From the NCBI GenBank assembly GCA_900758075.1, contig CAAEQF010000212.1, positions 1 to 12,127 of the forward strand: a stretch of 12,127 nucleotides of DNA, given 5' to 3'. Below, piece by piece: positions 1 through 6,730 of this stretch. Made by a program: the position numbers and the translations under genes. Below the pieces are notes generated by a model. The model had not been told where the DNA came from. It worked only from the letters and a program-made list of their open reading frames with translations, and did not search any database. Positions within the stretch are counted from its first letter, which is position 1, and each line of letters opens with the position of its first letter. The stretch comes from Coriobacteriia bacterium (GTDB taxonomy: Bacteria; Actinomycetota; Coriobacteriia; Coriobacteriales; QAMH01).

Positions 1-2197
1 AATCAGAGCCGCTCGAAGAACCCGAGGTGCTGGACATCTGCTGCGAGTACATCTGCATGTAGAGCATATTCATGAACTCGTCCATGCTGCAGACGTTCAT
101 CTGCTGCTGCAAGGTTGACTTGTTTTGCTCGTAGTAGCTCTGATAGTACTGGTAGTACTGCATGTAGAGCGGGAAGTCGGCGCCACCTTGGGCCCAAATG
201 CTCTGCTCGTAGGACGCGTGCTCGGCAGAGATGTCGTTCAAGACGTTTTCCCGGGCGGACACGGTCTGAACCGCGAAGCCGAACGATCCGACGAGCAGCA
301 CGAGCGTAACGACGATACCGACGAAGCTCATCTTCTTCTCGTCGAAGAACTCTGTCATGTACCAGTTGCGCTGCGTAGCCTCGAGCTCGCCGCCGAAGGA
401 GTCCAGGAACTTGCGGTCCTTGAAGTCGGTGCCGATACCGGCCATGTAGACGGGAACGACCTTCTTCTTAGTAGCACCGGTGAACCCGAGGAACACGACC
501 GCGATGACGATGGCGATAACCGCCATAATCCACAGGTCGCTGCTAGAGATGGCGGCAGACACGTTATTGAAGACGCTGGAAAGGTACGGGACGACGACGG
601 CCTGCGAAATGAGCGGGAAACCGACGCAGCAGCCGACCGTCAGCACGGTCATGAGCCCGAGCGACACCCATTCCGACGTGCTGACCGTCAGCTCGACGTC
701 CTCCTCGCCGCTATTGGCGATGGCGAGGATCTTGCCGAGCCACTTGGCCCAGAACATGAAGGTCGCAGCGGAGCCAAAGACCAGCAGGAGAATGAGAACG
801 ACGTTCTCGGACTGAGCGAACGCCTCGAGCGCTGCCCATTTGGAGACGAGCATGCCAAAGGGCGCGACGAACATGCCCATGATGCCGATCGACATCAGGC
901 GGGCAAGACGCGGCATACGCTCGAACAGGTCGTCCATGTCCTCGATGTTCCTGCTGCCGATGTGGTGCTCGGCGGTGCCGACGCACAGGAAGAGCAGGGA
1001 CTTCGCGACCGCATGGAAGATTACGAGGAAAATCGCCGCCCAGACGGCTCCGTCAGTGCCGACGCCCGCGCAGGCGGCAATCAGGCCGAGGTTGGAGATC
1101 GTCGAGTACGCGAGGACGCGCTTGGCGTTGGACTGGCTGATGGCGGCGAGCGCGCAGAACAGGAAGGTCGCGCCGCCGACGATCATGACGATGTAGCCGG
1201 GCAGGTTGAAGCCAAGGCACGGAGCCAGCTTGATAAGCAGGAACACGCCTGCTTTGACCATCGTGGAAGAGTGGAGCAGCGCGGACGTGGGCGTCGGGGC
1301 GACCATGGCGCCGAGCAGCCATTTGTGGAACGGCATCTGCGCGGCCTTCGTGAAGCCCGCGAGCGCGAGCAGCAACAGCGGCAGATCAACGAGAAGCGTG
1401 TAGCCGTTCTCGGAGAACGTGAGCGAGTACGCGAGGAACTTGTCGAGCTCCATGACGCCGTAGAAGCTGCCAATCCAAAACAGTGCGCACGTGAATGCGA
1501 TGCCGCCGATGAGGTTCAGCACAATCTGCAGGAAGGAGTTGTCGATGGCTTCCTTCGTGCGCGTATATCCGATGAGGGCAAACGAGCAGACTGTCGTGAT
1601 CTCCCAAGCGCACAGCATCCAGGTAAGGCTGTTGAACAGCACAATGCCGAACATAGCGCCCAAGAAGACGAACATCACCGCGAAAAAGACGTTGCGGCGG
1701 TCCTTGCCCTCGTTGTGGGCTTCGTTCACGCGCATGTAGCCGAGGGCGTACACGGCGATGCCGGAACCGACGATGCCGATGATGAGCGCCATGATAACGG
1801 AGAGGTCGTCGACGTAGAGCGCATTCGAGACCGCGATGCCGTCCGCGACGAACAGATCGACGTACACCGCCAGGCACAGCTGGACGATGGCGAGGAGAAT
1901 CGCAATGTACTTCTTGTAAGCGATGCCCTTTCCGATGATGTAGAGACACAGCAGGACATCGATTGCCAACATCACATAGCCGAGCAGATCTGCGACGGAA
2001 CTGTTGATGGCAAATTTCTGGGAGCCGAGAGGAACGAACTCATACGCGAGAAATACCGCAGCGCAAGCGATGACGAGGGCACCAATGACCGTGATGAACG
2101 TACGCGCCCGATCGTCGCGGATCAGCAGTTGGATGAACGCGATGAGCATTGGGAACAGCACCAAGAAGGCGATGGTACCGATACCGATAGTTTCCAA
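1..2197 (-). CDS. Proton-channel membrane subunit, EchA/HyfB/NuoL family (C-terminus cut by window edge)
   Basis: Integral membrane subunit of the NuoL/MrpA/EchA type, which conducts protons or sodium in complex I-like enzymes and group 4 [NiFe] hydrogenases. The frame is open to base 1 (732 codons seen) with no stop inside the window. The chosen start is TTG at 2197, preceded by a GGGGG ribosome site 7 bases away; there is no better ATG. Hallmark residues are present: a WEITT motif with Glu199 (equivalent to NuoL Glu144), Lys284 in GFTKAAQMPFHKW (NuoL Lys229, same 85-residue spacing), the PTPTSALLHSSTMVKAG segment with Lys315, and Lys453 in a late helix near the position of NuoL Lys399. About a dozen or more hydrophobic helices are visible. 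The last helix is near residues 622-645 and is followed by a Gln/Tyr/Met/Ser-rich tail. An Ech-like or formate-hydrogenlyase-like complex is my preferred reading; a lone complex I subunit is possible because no partner subunit is in the window. Confidence 0.85.
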   Translation of the reverse strand, partial: METIGIGTIAFLVLFPMLIAFIQLLIRDDRARTFITVIGALVIACAAVFLAYEFVPLGSQKFAINSSVADLLGYVMLAIDVLLCLYIIGKGIAYKKYIAILLAIVQLCLAVYVDLFVADGIAVSNALYVDDLSVIMALIIGIVGSGIAVYALGYMRVNEAHNEGKDRRNVFFAVMFVFLGAMFGIVLFNSLTWMLCAWEITTVCSFALIGYTRTKEAIDNSFLQIVLNLIGGIAFTCALFWIGSFYGVMELDKFLAYSLTFSENGYTLLVDLPLLLLALAGFTKAAQMPFHKWLLGAMVAPTPTSALLHSSTMVKAGVFLLIKLAPCLGFNLPGYIVMIVGGATFLFCALAAISQSNAKRVLAYSTISNLGLIAACAGVGTDGAVWAAIFLVIFHAVAKSLLFLCVGTAEHHIGSRNIEDMDDLFERMPRLARLMSIGIMGMFVAPFGMLVSKWAALEAFAQSENVVLILLLVFGSAATFMFWAKWLGKILAIANSGEEDVELTVSTSEWVSLGLMTVLTVGCCVGFPLISQAVVVPYLSSVFNNVSAAISSSDLWIMAVIAIVIAVVFLGFTGATKKKVVPVYMAGIGTDFKDRKFLDSFGGELEATQRNWYMTEFFDEKKMSFVGIVVTLVLLVGSFGFAVQTVSARENVLNDISAEHASYEQSIWAQGGADFPLYMQYYQYYQSYYEQNKSTLQQQMNVCSMDEFMNMLYMQMYSQQMSSTSGSSSGSD

Positions 2198-2247
2198 ACC
2201 GTTTCCCCCTTTCCTACTCGAAAAGCCGTACGGAAAAACTCATTCAC

Positions 2248-2280
2248 CTGCGAAAAACGCAGACAATTCTCAGAACTATA
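2248..2280 (-). promoter_or_regulatory. Possible promoter and small leader hairpin of the proton-channel gene
   Basis: On the minus strand a TATAGT -10-like hexamer lies at 2280-2275, about 80 bases before the TTG start. I see no good -35 box at 16-18 bases. Just downstream, in the presumed leader, CTGCG-TTTTT-CGCAG forms a 5-bp stem with a 5-base loop (2248-2262). Other content of the 189-base gap 2198-2386: a CCGTACGG palindrome (2226-2233) and no credible small gene. The promoter call is weak because it rests on one hexamer. Confidence 0.3.
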
Positions 2281-2386
2281 CGTGAAAAACCACTCACATG
2301 CCTGAGCATATGCACGCAAGATATTGGAAAGGCCGTAACATGGCGGTCTGCGGCTGCGAGAAGCGAGGCTGTCCCCCGCGAGATGA

Positions 2387-2914
2387 CTAACTCACCATCC
2401 CCGGAAAACCGAGTTGGCGCATAGCCTCGAACATCACGATATTGGCTGCGTTGGAGAGGTTAAGCGAGACCGCATCCGGGTCGGTGGGGTCTCCCGTGGG
2501 ACCGGGGCCAGCGGTGGCCGGCGTGAGTCCTTCGCGCTCGAACATGGGAATGCGGATGCAGCGGTCGGGATGAGCAGCGAGGATACGATCGTCGATTCCC
2601 GTGGACTCCTTGCCGAACATGAGATAGTCGCCATCGTGATAGGCGACTTCGTGATAGCACTGGCTTGCCTTCTTCGTGCTGAGCCAGGGGTTAGCGCCGG
2701 GATTCCTCGCGAGGAACTCGTCGTAGTTCTCGTAGACGTGCAGGTCGATGTCGTGCCAGTATCCCATTCCGCTGCGCCTGATCATGCGGTCGTCGAGGCT
2801 GAAGCCAAGCGGCTTGATCAGGTGCAGGCTCGCGCCTGTGAGCACGCAGCTGCGTCCGATGGTGCCGGTGTTGGCAGGAATCTCGGGTTCGAACAAAACG
2901 ATGTTGAGTGCCAT
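2387..2914 (-). CDS. trmL: tRNA (cytidine/uridine-34 2'-O)-methyltransferase TrmL
   Basis: SPOUT-class methyltransferase that 2'-O-methylates the wobble base of certain leucine tRNAs, using SAM bound in a C-terminal trefoil knot. The 175-residue product opens with MALNIVLFEPEIPANTGTIG (SpoU motif 1), has FGKESTGID (motif 2), and ends with SLNLSNAANIVMFEAMRQ (motif 3). I chose ATG 2914 because AGGAGG lies 11 bases upstream; a GTG at 2977 would add 21 residues with no family support and would start inside a hairpin. TrmL is usually about 155 residues. The extra length is a Gly/Pro/Thr/Asp-rich insertion of about 20 residues between IPM and SLNLSN. The gene lies 130 bases downstream of the FTR-like gene on the same strand, so co-transcription is possible. 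No clear terminator follows its TAG stop. Confidence 0.93.
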   Translation of the reverse strand: MALNIVLFEPEIPANTGTIGRSCVLTGASLHLIKPLGFSLDDRMIRRSGMGYWHDIDLHVYENYDEFLARNPGANPWLSTKKASQCYHEVAYHDGDYLMFGKESTGIDDRILAAHPDRCIRIPMFEREGLTPATAGPGPTGDPTDPDAVSLNLSNAANIVMFEAMRQLGFPGMVS

Positions 2915-2951
2915 GGAAGGCTGGGCCTCCTTGTCGATGATCGCAAACGAC

Positions 2952-3031
2952 GTGCACGGGAAGCGTGGCTGTGCCACGCATCTCGCGACTTCTGCACGGG
3001 GTTACATGGCAGTGCCACGCTTCTCGTGCAG
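2952..3031 (-). repeat. Overlapping inverted repeats with mutually exclusive folds, upstream of trmL
   Basis: Three pairings share the same bases. Hairpin A: CTGCACG (2992-2998) pairs with CGTGCAG (3025-3031), with a nested GGC/GCC stem around 3008-3016. Hairpin B: GCGTGGC (2963-2969) pairs with GCCACGC (2973-2979) across a 3-base loop. Long-range pairing: 2952-2969 matches the complement of 3014-3031 at 16 of 18 positions and would disrupt both A and B. There is no T-run after B, so it is not a classic terminator. It could be a leader that switches folds before trmL, an end-of-gene structure for the FTR-like gene, or a decayed palindromic repeat. The sequence shows the repeats; any role is inference. 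Confidence 0.55.
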
Positions 3032-3044
3032 GATACGAGGACGC

Positions 3045-3242
3045 TCACTTCTCCTTGTAATACAACAGGCAGTGGCAATAGCCCTCGAATTCGGGGTCGG
3101 CGATCTGATCGCGGAACTCCTGGCACATGCAGTAGTTCTCCTCGGTCTTCTCGATACGGCAGGGGCAGTAACCGCCCTTCTTGAGGACGCCGGCGCGAAC
3201 CTTCTCGACAAGGTCGCGGTTCTCGTTGTAGCGAATCTTCAT
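3045..3242 (-). CDS. Ferredoxin:thioredoxin reductase catalytic-chain-like protein (FtrB family)
   Basis: A 65-residue protein of the FTR catalytic beta-chain family, which uses a [4Fe-4S] cluster next to a redox disulfide to pass electrons from ferredoxin to a disulfide in thioredoxin. Three Cys-x-Cys pairs are visible: CPC 26-28, CMC 38-40 and CHC 56-58. They span 33 residues, the same total as in plant FTR, but the internal spacing is 9 and 15 rather than 16 and 8. The CHC pair and the flanking GGYCPCR and LYYKEK segments fit the short form I know from clostridia and other anaerobes. The start is ATG 3242, with AAAGGA 8 bases upstream. No FTR variable chain, thioredoxin or ferredoxin gene lies nearby, so the partner is unknown. 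It sits between the MFS-CBS gene (54-base gap) and trmL on the same strand. Confidence 0.85.
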   Translation of the reverse strand: MKIRYNENRDLVEKVRAGVLKKGGYCPCRIEKTEENYCMCQEFRDQIADPEFEGYCHCLLYYKEK

Positions 3243-3296
3243 GAAGATGGTCCTTTCATCGATTGGCTTGGGTATTGGCCGTATTCTAGACGACCG

Positions 3297-5225
3297 CTAC
3301 GCCGTTTCGGCATTTTGTTGATGAGTGAGAATATACTCGGCATCTTCGAGCCCGATGATGATGTTGCTGCGGCTCAACGTGCCAACCAGCTTGCCCTCGT
3401 AGAGCACCGGGACCTTCTTGATGCGCTTCTCGGACAGCGTCTTGAACGCCTTCTCGACGTTCTCGTCGCCCTCGATGGAGATGACCTGCTTGGTGGCGAG
3501 CTTCATCGCATCGAGCTCGAGCAAGCTGCCGAGTCGCTTCCAGAAGTCGTCCTGATCGACCATCGAGTAGAAGTTGGTGCCGTCCGTGAAGTACTGCCCG
3601 CCCTGGTTGGATAGGTACTTCAAGATGTCGCCGTCGGAGATGAAGCCGACGACGTGCATGTCCGCGTCGACGATGGGCACACCGCTCGTGTTGTGTTTGC
3701 GCATGATCTTGATGGCGTCGCGAACCGTCGCGTGCTCACCGATATAGGCAGGACGCGGGTTCATGACGTCTGCGATGAGGAACTCGCGGTCCACGCCGAC
3801 GATGCCGGGAATGTGGAATACCTGTTCGCCTGCGGGTTTCTCGTCACCGGGTTTCTCACGCACGAAGAAAAGAACGCCCAAGACGACGATGAGCAACATG
3901 ACGCACATGCCCGTGAAGGCAATGTGCACGCCCGTGAACGTGCTGGTAAGCGCATCGGCATTGGCGGGCGCGAACACCGCGCCGAGCGCAGTCAGGCTGA
4001 CGATGAACGCAGTGCCGAAGGATGCTCCCACCTGGTTGGTAGTGGCGCTGAGCGCGTTGCCGTGCTGAACGACTTTGTTTTCGAGCGAGTTCACGCCCCA
4101 GGTGTTGAGCGGGGTCACGAGGAACTGGATGCCGATGGACATGGTCGTGTAGACGACCGTGACCATGAGAATCGTCATATCCATGGAAAACGTCGTGATG
4201 CCGATGGCGCCGGCAGCCAGAACCACCGAACCGAAGATGACGACTCCACGCACGCCGAACCTGTCGAACAGACGTCCTGAAAGCAAGCCGCAGATTGCGC
4301 CGATGACGGCACCGGGGAGCATGAGCAGGCCGGAAACGGTCGCCGTCTGCCCCATGACCTGCTGAACGTAGATCGGCAGGACCACTTCTGAACCGACGAG
4401 GGAAGCCTGCAGAAGCGCGATGAGGATGACGACGGTGCGGAACCTGCGGGTCTTGAGGACCTGGACGCGCAGCAGCGGCACCTCGAGCTTGGTCTGTCGG
4501 TAGACGAACAGGCCGAGCAGGACAAGGCCGACGCCGATGAGCGCAATCGGGATGAGGATGTTTTCGGCAGAGGTCGCCGACGAAATTCCGTAGAGCAGCC
4601 CGATCATCCCGCAGGCCAGCAGAAACACGGAGGCGGGGTCGAACGGAACCTGCTCGAAGCCTTCGAAATTCTTGAGCGAGAAGCTCGCGAACAAGACGAC
4701 AATCGCGGCAAGGACGGCGACGATGATGAAGAGCATGCGCCAACCGACGGTGTCGACCAAGGCACCGGAAAGCGACGGGCCGATGGCGGGTGCAAAGCTG
4801 ATGATGAGGCCGACGATGCCCATGGCAGAGCCCCGCTTCTCTCGTGGGAAGATGAGCAGGATGAGCGTGAAGGTCATCGGCATGATGACGCCCGTGGCCA
4901 TGGCCATCATGGCACGGCCGAGCAAGATGACGTAGAAGTTCGGCGCGAGCGCGGCGACGACGGAGGCAATGCCGAACCAGGCAATGCCGCCGATGAAGAG
5001 CTTGCGCGTGGAGAACTTGCCGACGAAAAAGGCGTTCATCGGGATGACGACCGCCTCGACGAGCATGTAGCCCGAGGTGAGCCACTGCACCGTCGTGGCG
5101 CCGACGCCCGTATCGTTCATGATGTGCGGCAGCGCCGGAGAAAGCATCGTCGCGTTAAGCACCACCAGCAGCGTGCCGGAAAGCAGCACTGCAATCATCA
5201 TCTTTTGCTTGCTCGTCAAACCCAT
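3297..5225 (-). CDS. DHA2-type MFS transporter with two C-terminal CBS domains
   Basis: A 642-residue fusion. Residues 1 to about 465 are a major facilitator of the EmrB/QacA (DHA2, drug:proton antiport) type. The loop-2 motif GKFSTRKLFIGG, the GRAMMAMATGVIMP segment and the motif C region GLIISFAPAIGPSLSG are all present, and 12-14 membrane helices are evident. After a charged linker, a pair of CBS domains follows: about 485-541 (DVMNPRP to GFISDGDILKYL) and about 575-625 (VISIEGDENVEKAF to LVGTLSRSNIIIG). CBS pairs usually bind adenine nucleotides and gate the attached protein, so energy-state control of transport is a reasonable inference. In helix 1 the usual family LDxT reads LNAT, so the acidic residue is Asn. 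The start is ATG 5225 with only a weak GGG ribosome site. It is divergent from mscL. The substrate cannot be told from sequence. Confidence 0.9.
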   Translation of the reverse strand: MGLTSKQKMMIAVLLSGTLLVVLNATMLSPALPHIMNDTGVGATTVQWLTSGYMLVEAVVIPMNAFFVGKFSTRKLFIGGIAWFGIASVVAALAPNFYVILLGRAMMAMATGVIMPMTFTLILLIFPREKRGSAMGIVGLIISFAPAIGPSLSGALVDTVGWRMLFIIVAVLAAIVVLFASFSLKNFEGFEQVPFDPASVFLLACGMIGLLYGISSATSAENILIPIALIGVGLVLLGLFVYRQTKLEVPLLRVQVLKTRRFRTVVILIALLQASLVGSEVVLPIYVQQVMGQTATVSGLLMLPGAVIGAICGLLSGRLFDRFGVRGVVIFGSVVLAAGAIGITTFSMDMTILMVTVVYTTMSIGIQFLVTPLNTWGVNSLENKVVQHGNALSATTNQVGASFGTAFIVSLTALGAVFAPANADALTSTFTGVHIAFTGMCVMLLIVVLGVLFFVREKPGDEKPAGEQVFHIPGIVGVDREFLIADVMNPRPAYIGEHATVRDAIKIMRKHNTSGVPIVDADMHVVGFISDGDILKYLSNQGGQYFTDGTNFYSMVDQDDFWKRLGSLLELDAMKLATKQVISIEGDENVEKAFKTLSEKRIKKVPVLYEGKLVGTLSRSNIIIGLEDAEYILTHQQNAETA

Positions 5226-5301
5226 AAACTACCCTATGCACCTTTCGCGCGATCGTCTTGTATCCGGTTTTGAGATTGCCCAAGACGGGAGAACCCCGCC
5301 A

Positions 5302-5330
5302 TATATAGAGTCGCACTTTACAACCGACTC
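5302..5330 (-). promoter_or_regulatory. Candidate operator and -10 region of the MFS-CBS gene
   Basis: A perfect inverted repeat GAGTCG-N11-CGACTC spans 5308-5330. It abuts a TATATA hexamer (5302-5307, read on the minus strand) lying about 77 bases before the MFS start. The repeat covers the place where a -35 box would sit, and no TTGACA-like box is visible there. This layout suits a regulator-binding site, but six-base arms can occur by chance. Confidence 0.3.
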
Positions 5331-5390
5331 GGTATTCTGCAACGCCAAAATCGCGCGTGCAAGTGTATGCCTTCGAATGGTTATTTTCTC

Positions 5391-5396
5391 TATAAT
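5391..5396 (+). promoter_or_regulatory. -10 box of mscL promoter
   Basis: A perfect TATAAT lies 37 bases before the mscL ATG, in the only AT-rich patch of the intergenic region. The -35 region is poor (ATGCCT-like at the expected distance). The mscL ribosome site AAAGGA follows at about 5424-5429. Confidence 0.5.
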
Positions 5397-5433
5397 TGCC
5401 GACAGCCGGATGTAAGGGGACGAAAGGACCACC

Positions 5434-5859
5434 ATGGGCTTCCTCAAGGAATTCAAAGATTTCATCAATCGCGGAAACGTCATGGACATGGCAGTCGGCA
5501 TCATCATCGGCGCCGCGCTCACCGCCATCGTGACCTCGCTGACCAACGACATCATCAACCCGTTCCTCAAGCTCATCACCGGTGGCAACGGCACGCAGAT
5601 CTCTGGCCTCGTAATCCCCGTCGGCGGTGGCTCCTACATCGACTTCGGCGCGTTCATCAGCGCGATCATCAACTTTCTGATCATCGCGCTCGTGGTGTTT
5701 TGCCTGGTCAAAGCCGTGAACAAGATGCAGACGACCGCCGAGAAGCTCGCACGCGTGGAAAAGGAGGAGACTGCCCCTGCCCCCACCTGCCCGTTTTGCA
5801 AGGAGGAGATCAAGGAAGGCGCGACCCGCTGCCCGCACTGCGCCGCAGAGCTCAAGTAG
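5434..5859 (+). CDS. mscL: Large-conductance mechanosensitive channel MscL with C-terminal zinc-ribbon-like module
   Basis: A pentameric membrane channel that opens under membrane tension and releases solutes during hypo-osmotic shock. The 141-residue product starts with the family signature KEFKDFINRGNVMDMAVGII, matching the E. coli MscL N-terminus and first helix (pore constriction). A periplasmic loop and a second helix (about residues 69-92, IDFGAFISAIINFLIIALVV) follow. The usual end of MscL is a cytoplasmic helical bundle; here a charged stretch is followed by CPFC (119-122) and CPHC (133-136), a four-cysteine zinc-ribbon pattern. The start ATG has AAAGGA 5-10 bases upstream. It is the only plus-strand gene in the window, has its own TATAAT box and terminator, and is probably monocistronic. 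Confidence 0.96.
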   Translation: MGFLKEFKDFINRGNVMDMAVGIIIGAALTAIVTSLTNDIINPFLKLITGGNGTQISGLVIPVGGGSYIDFGAFISAIINFLIIALVVFCLVKAVNKMQTTAEKLARVEKEETAPAPTCPFCKEEIKEGATRCPHCAAELK

Positions 5860-5884
5860 CGCACGCCGCAACGACAGCCGATGC

Positions 5885-5921
5885 GAAGGGCCCGACAGCA
5901 ACCAGCTGCCGGGCCCTTCTT
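5885..5921 (+). terminator. Rho-independent terminator of mscL
   Basis: A perfect 10-bp stem GAAGGGCCCG (5885-5894) / CGGGCCCTTC (5910-5919) lies 26 bases after the mscL stop. Its loop contains a further CAGC/GCTG pairing. The trailing T-run is short (TTCTT), so termination strength is uncertain. The stem could also stop minus-strand transcripts leaving the methyltransferase gene, which ends at 5963. Confidence 0.75.
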
Positions 5922-5962
5922 GCGCTCCGTATGGACCGGTGCCCACGGCCTCTCAGACCGCT

Positions 5963-6598
5963 CTAGAGTTCTTTGGTGGCCTCGAAGACGATGAAGCTGC
6001 GCGGCTCGTCACGATAGATGCGAACCGGATCGAATCCGGCCTTCTCCAGCAGCCCCTCGAGCTCGTCTGGCGCGTAGACGGTCATCCCGTCGATCACGTC
6101 GACCATCCTGAAGTCCTCCGCATGCGTGCCATCCGCCTCATTGCAGACCATGAACGTGCCGCCCGGCTTGAGCACGCGCCTGACCTCGGCTAGCGAGCGC
6201 ACGATGTCCGGCCAGAAATAGATGGTCTCGAATGCGGAGACAAAATCGAAGCTCCGGTCTCTGAACGGCAGGTCTGCCACATCGGCGAGCTGCACACGGC
6301 AGCGTCCCTCTTTGATGGCCTCGGCGCAGGTCTTCTCCGACATCTCGACGCTCGTCTGCGAGTAGTCGACACCGGTGACCGTCCCGAGCGGGCTACGCTC
6401 GAGCAGCCGAAGCAGGTTGGCCCCTCCCCCGCACCCGACGTCCAAGATCTGCGCACCCGGCTGCGGCGAGAGCTGCGCGAAGCCCCACGCGGCAAGCTGT
6501 TCGTGGTGGCCTTCGTTCATGCGCTCGAGCATGCGCACCCCGCCCTCGCCCTCGGGGAACTTCGCATTCTGGTAGAACCGCTTTTCCTCTTCGTCCAC
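5963..6598 (-). CDS. Class I SAM-dependent methyltransferase
   Basis: A 211-residue soluble methyltransferase with a Rossmann-type fold. The SAM-binding motif LDVGCGGG is at 52-59, the acidic ribose-binding end of strand 2 is VDYS (Asp78), DVADLPF is at 106-112, and LKPGG is at 143-147. It resembles the Methyltransf_11/25 groups. The segment FETIYFWPD (123-131) is typical of a subgroup of small uncharacterised methyltransferases. The start is GTG 6598, with a strong AAGGAGG site 9 bases upstream. The N-terminus (DEEEKRFYQNAKFPEGEGG) has no membrane segment. The substrate is unknown and the neighbours do not reveal it: the upstream gene (ending at 6731) is the unknown TPR protein 132 bases away. 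I found no convincing promoter in that gap. Confidence 0.88.
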   Translation of the reverse strand: MDEEEKRFYQNAKFPEGEGGVRMLERMNEGHHEQLAAWGFAQLSPQPGAQILDVGCGGGANLLRLLERSPLGTVTGVDYSQTSVEMSEKTCAEAIKEGRCRVQLADVADLPFRDRSFDFVSAFETIYFWPDIVRSLAEVRRVLKPGGTFMVCNEADGTHAEDFRMVDVIDGMTVYAPDELEGLLEKAGFDPVRIYRDEPRSFIVFEATKEL

Positions 6599-6730
6599 GG
6601 TGGGATGCCTCCTTGTCGAACATGCAATCGTTTCTTACACGACACCCGTCACTGTAGCGCACGCCAACGTCCACGGCGCAACGCGAAGATGGCCGGCGGG
6701 CAACGGTATGCGCAGAAAGGCGGCAACAGA

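Noticed and set aside
125..2305. A 726-codon open frame on the plus strand opposite the proton-channel gene
   Set aside because: It is codon-phase mirrored to the real gene, is extremely rich in Asp/Glu/Arg/His with no recognisable domain, and arises from high-GC antisense codons. The minus-strand frame shows clear NuoL-family motifs.
2915..2977. An upstream GTG start for trmL adding 21 residues
   Set aside because: The extension lies across the hairpin region, lacks family similarity and has no ribosome site, whereas ATG 2914 has AGGAGG upstream.
3856..5085. A 409-codon minus-strand frame inside the MFS-CBS gene
   Set aside because: It is an out-of-frame His/Arg-rich shadow of a gene with unmistakable MFS motifs in the other frame.
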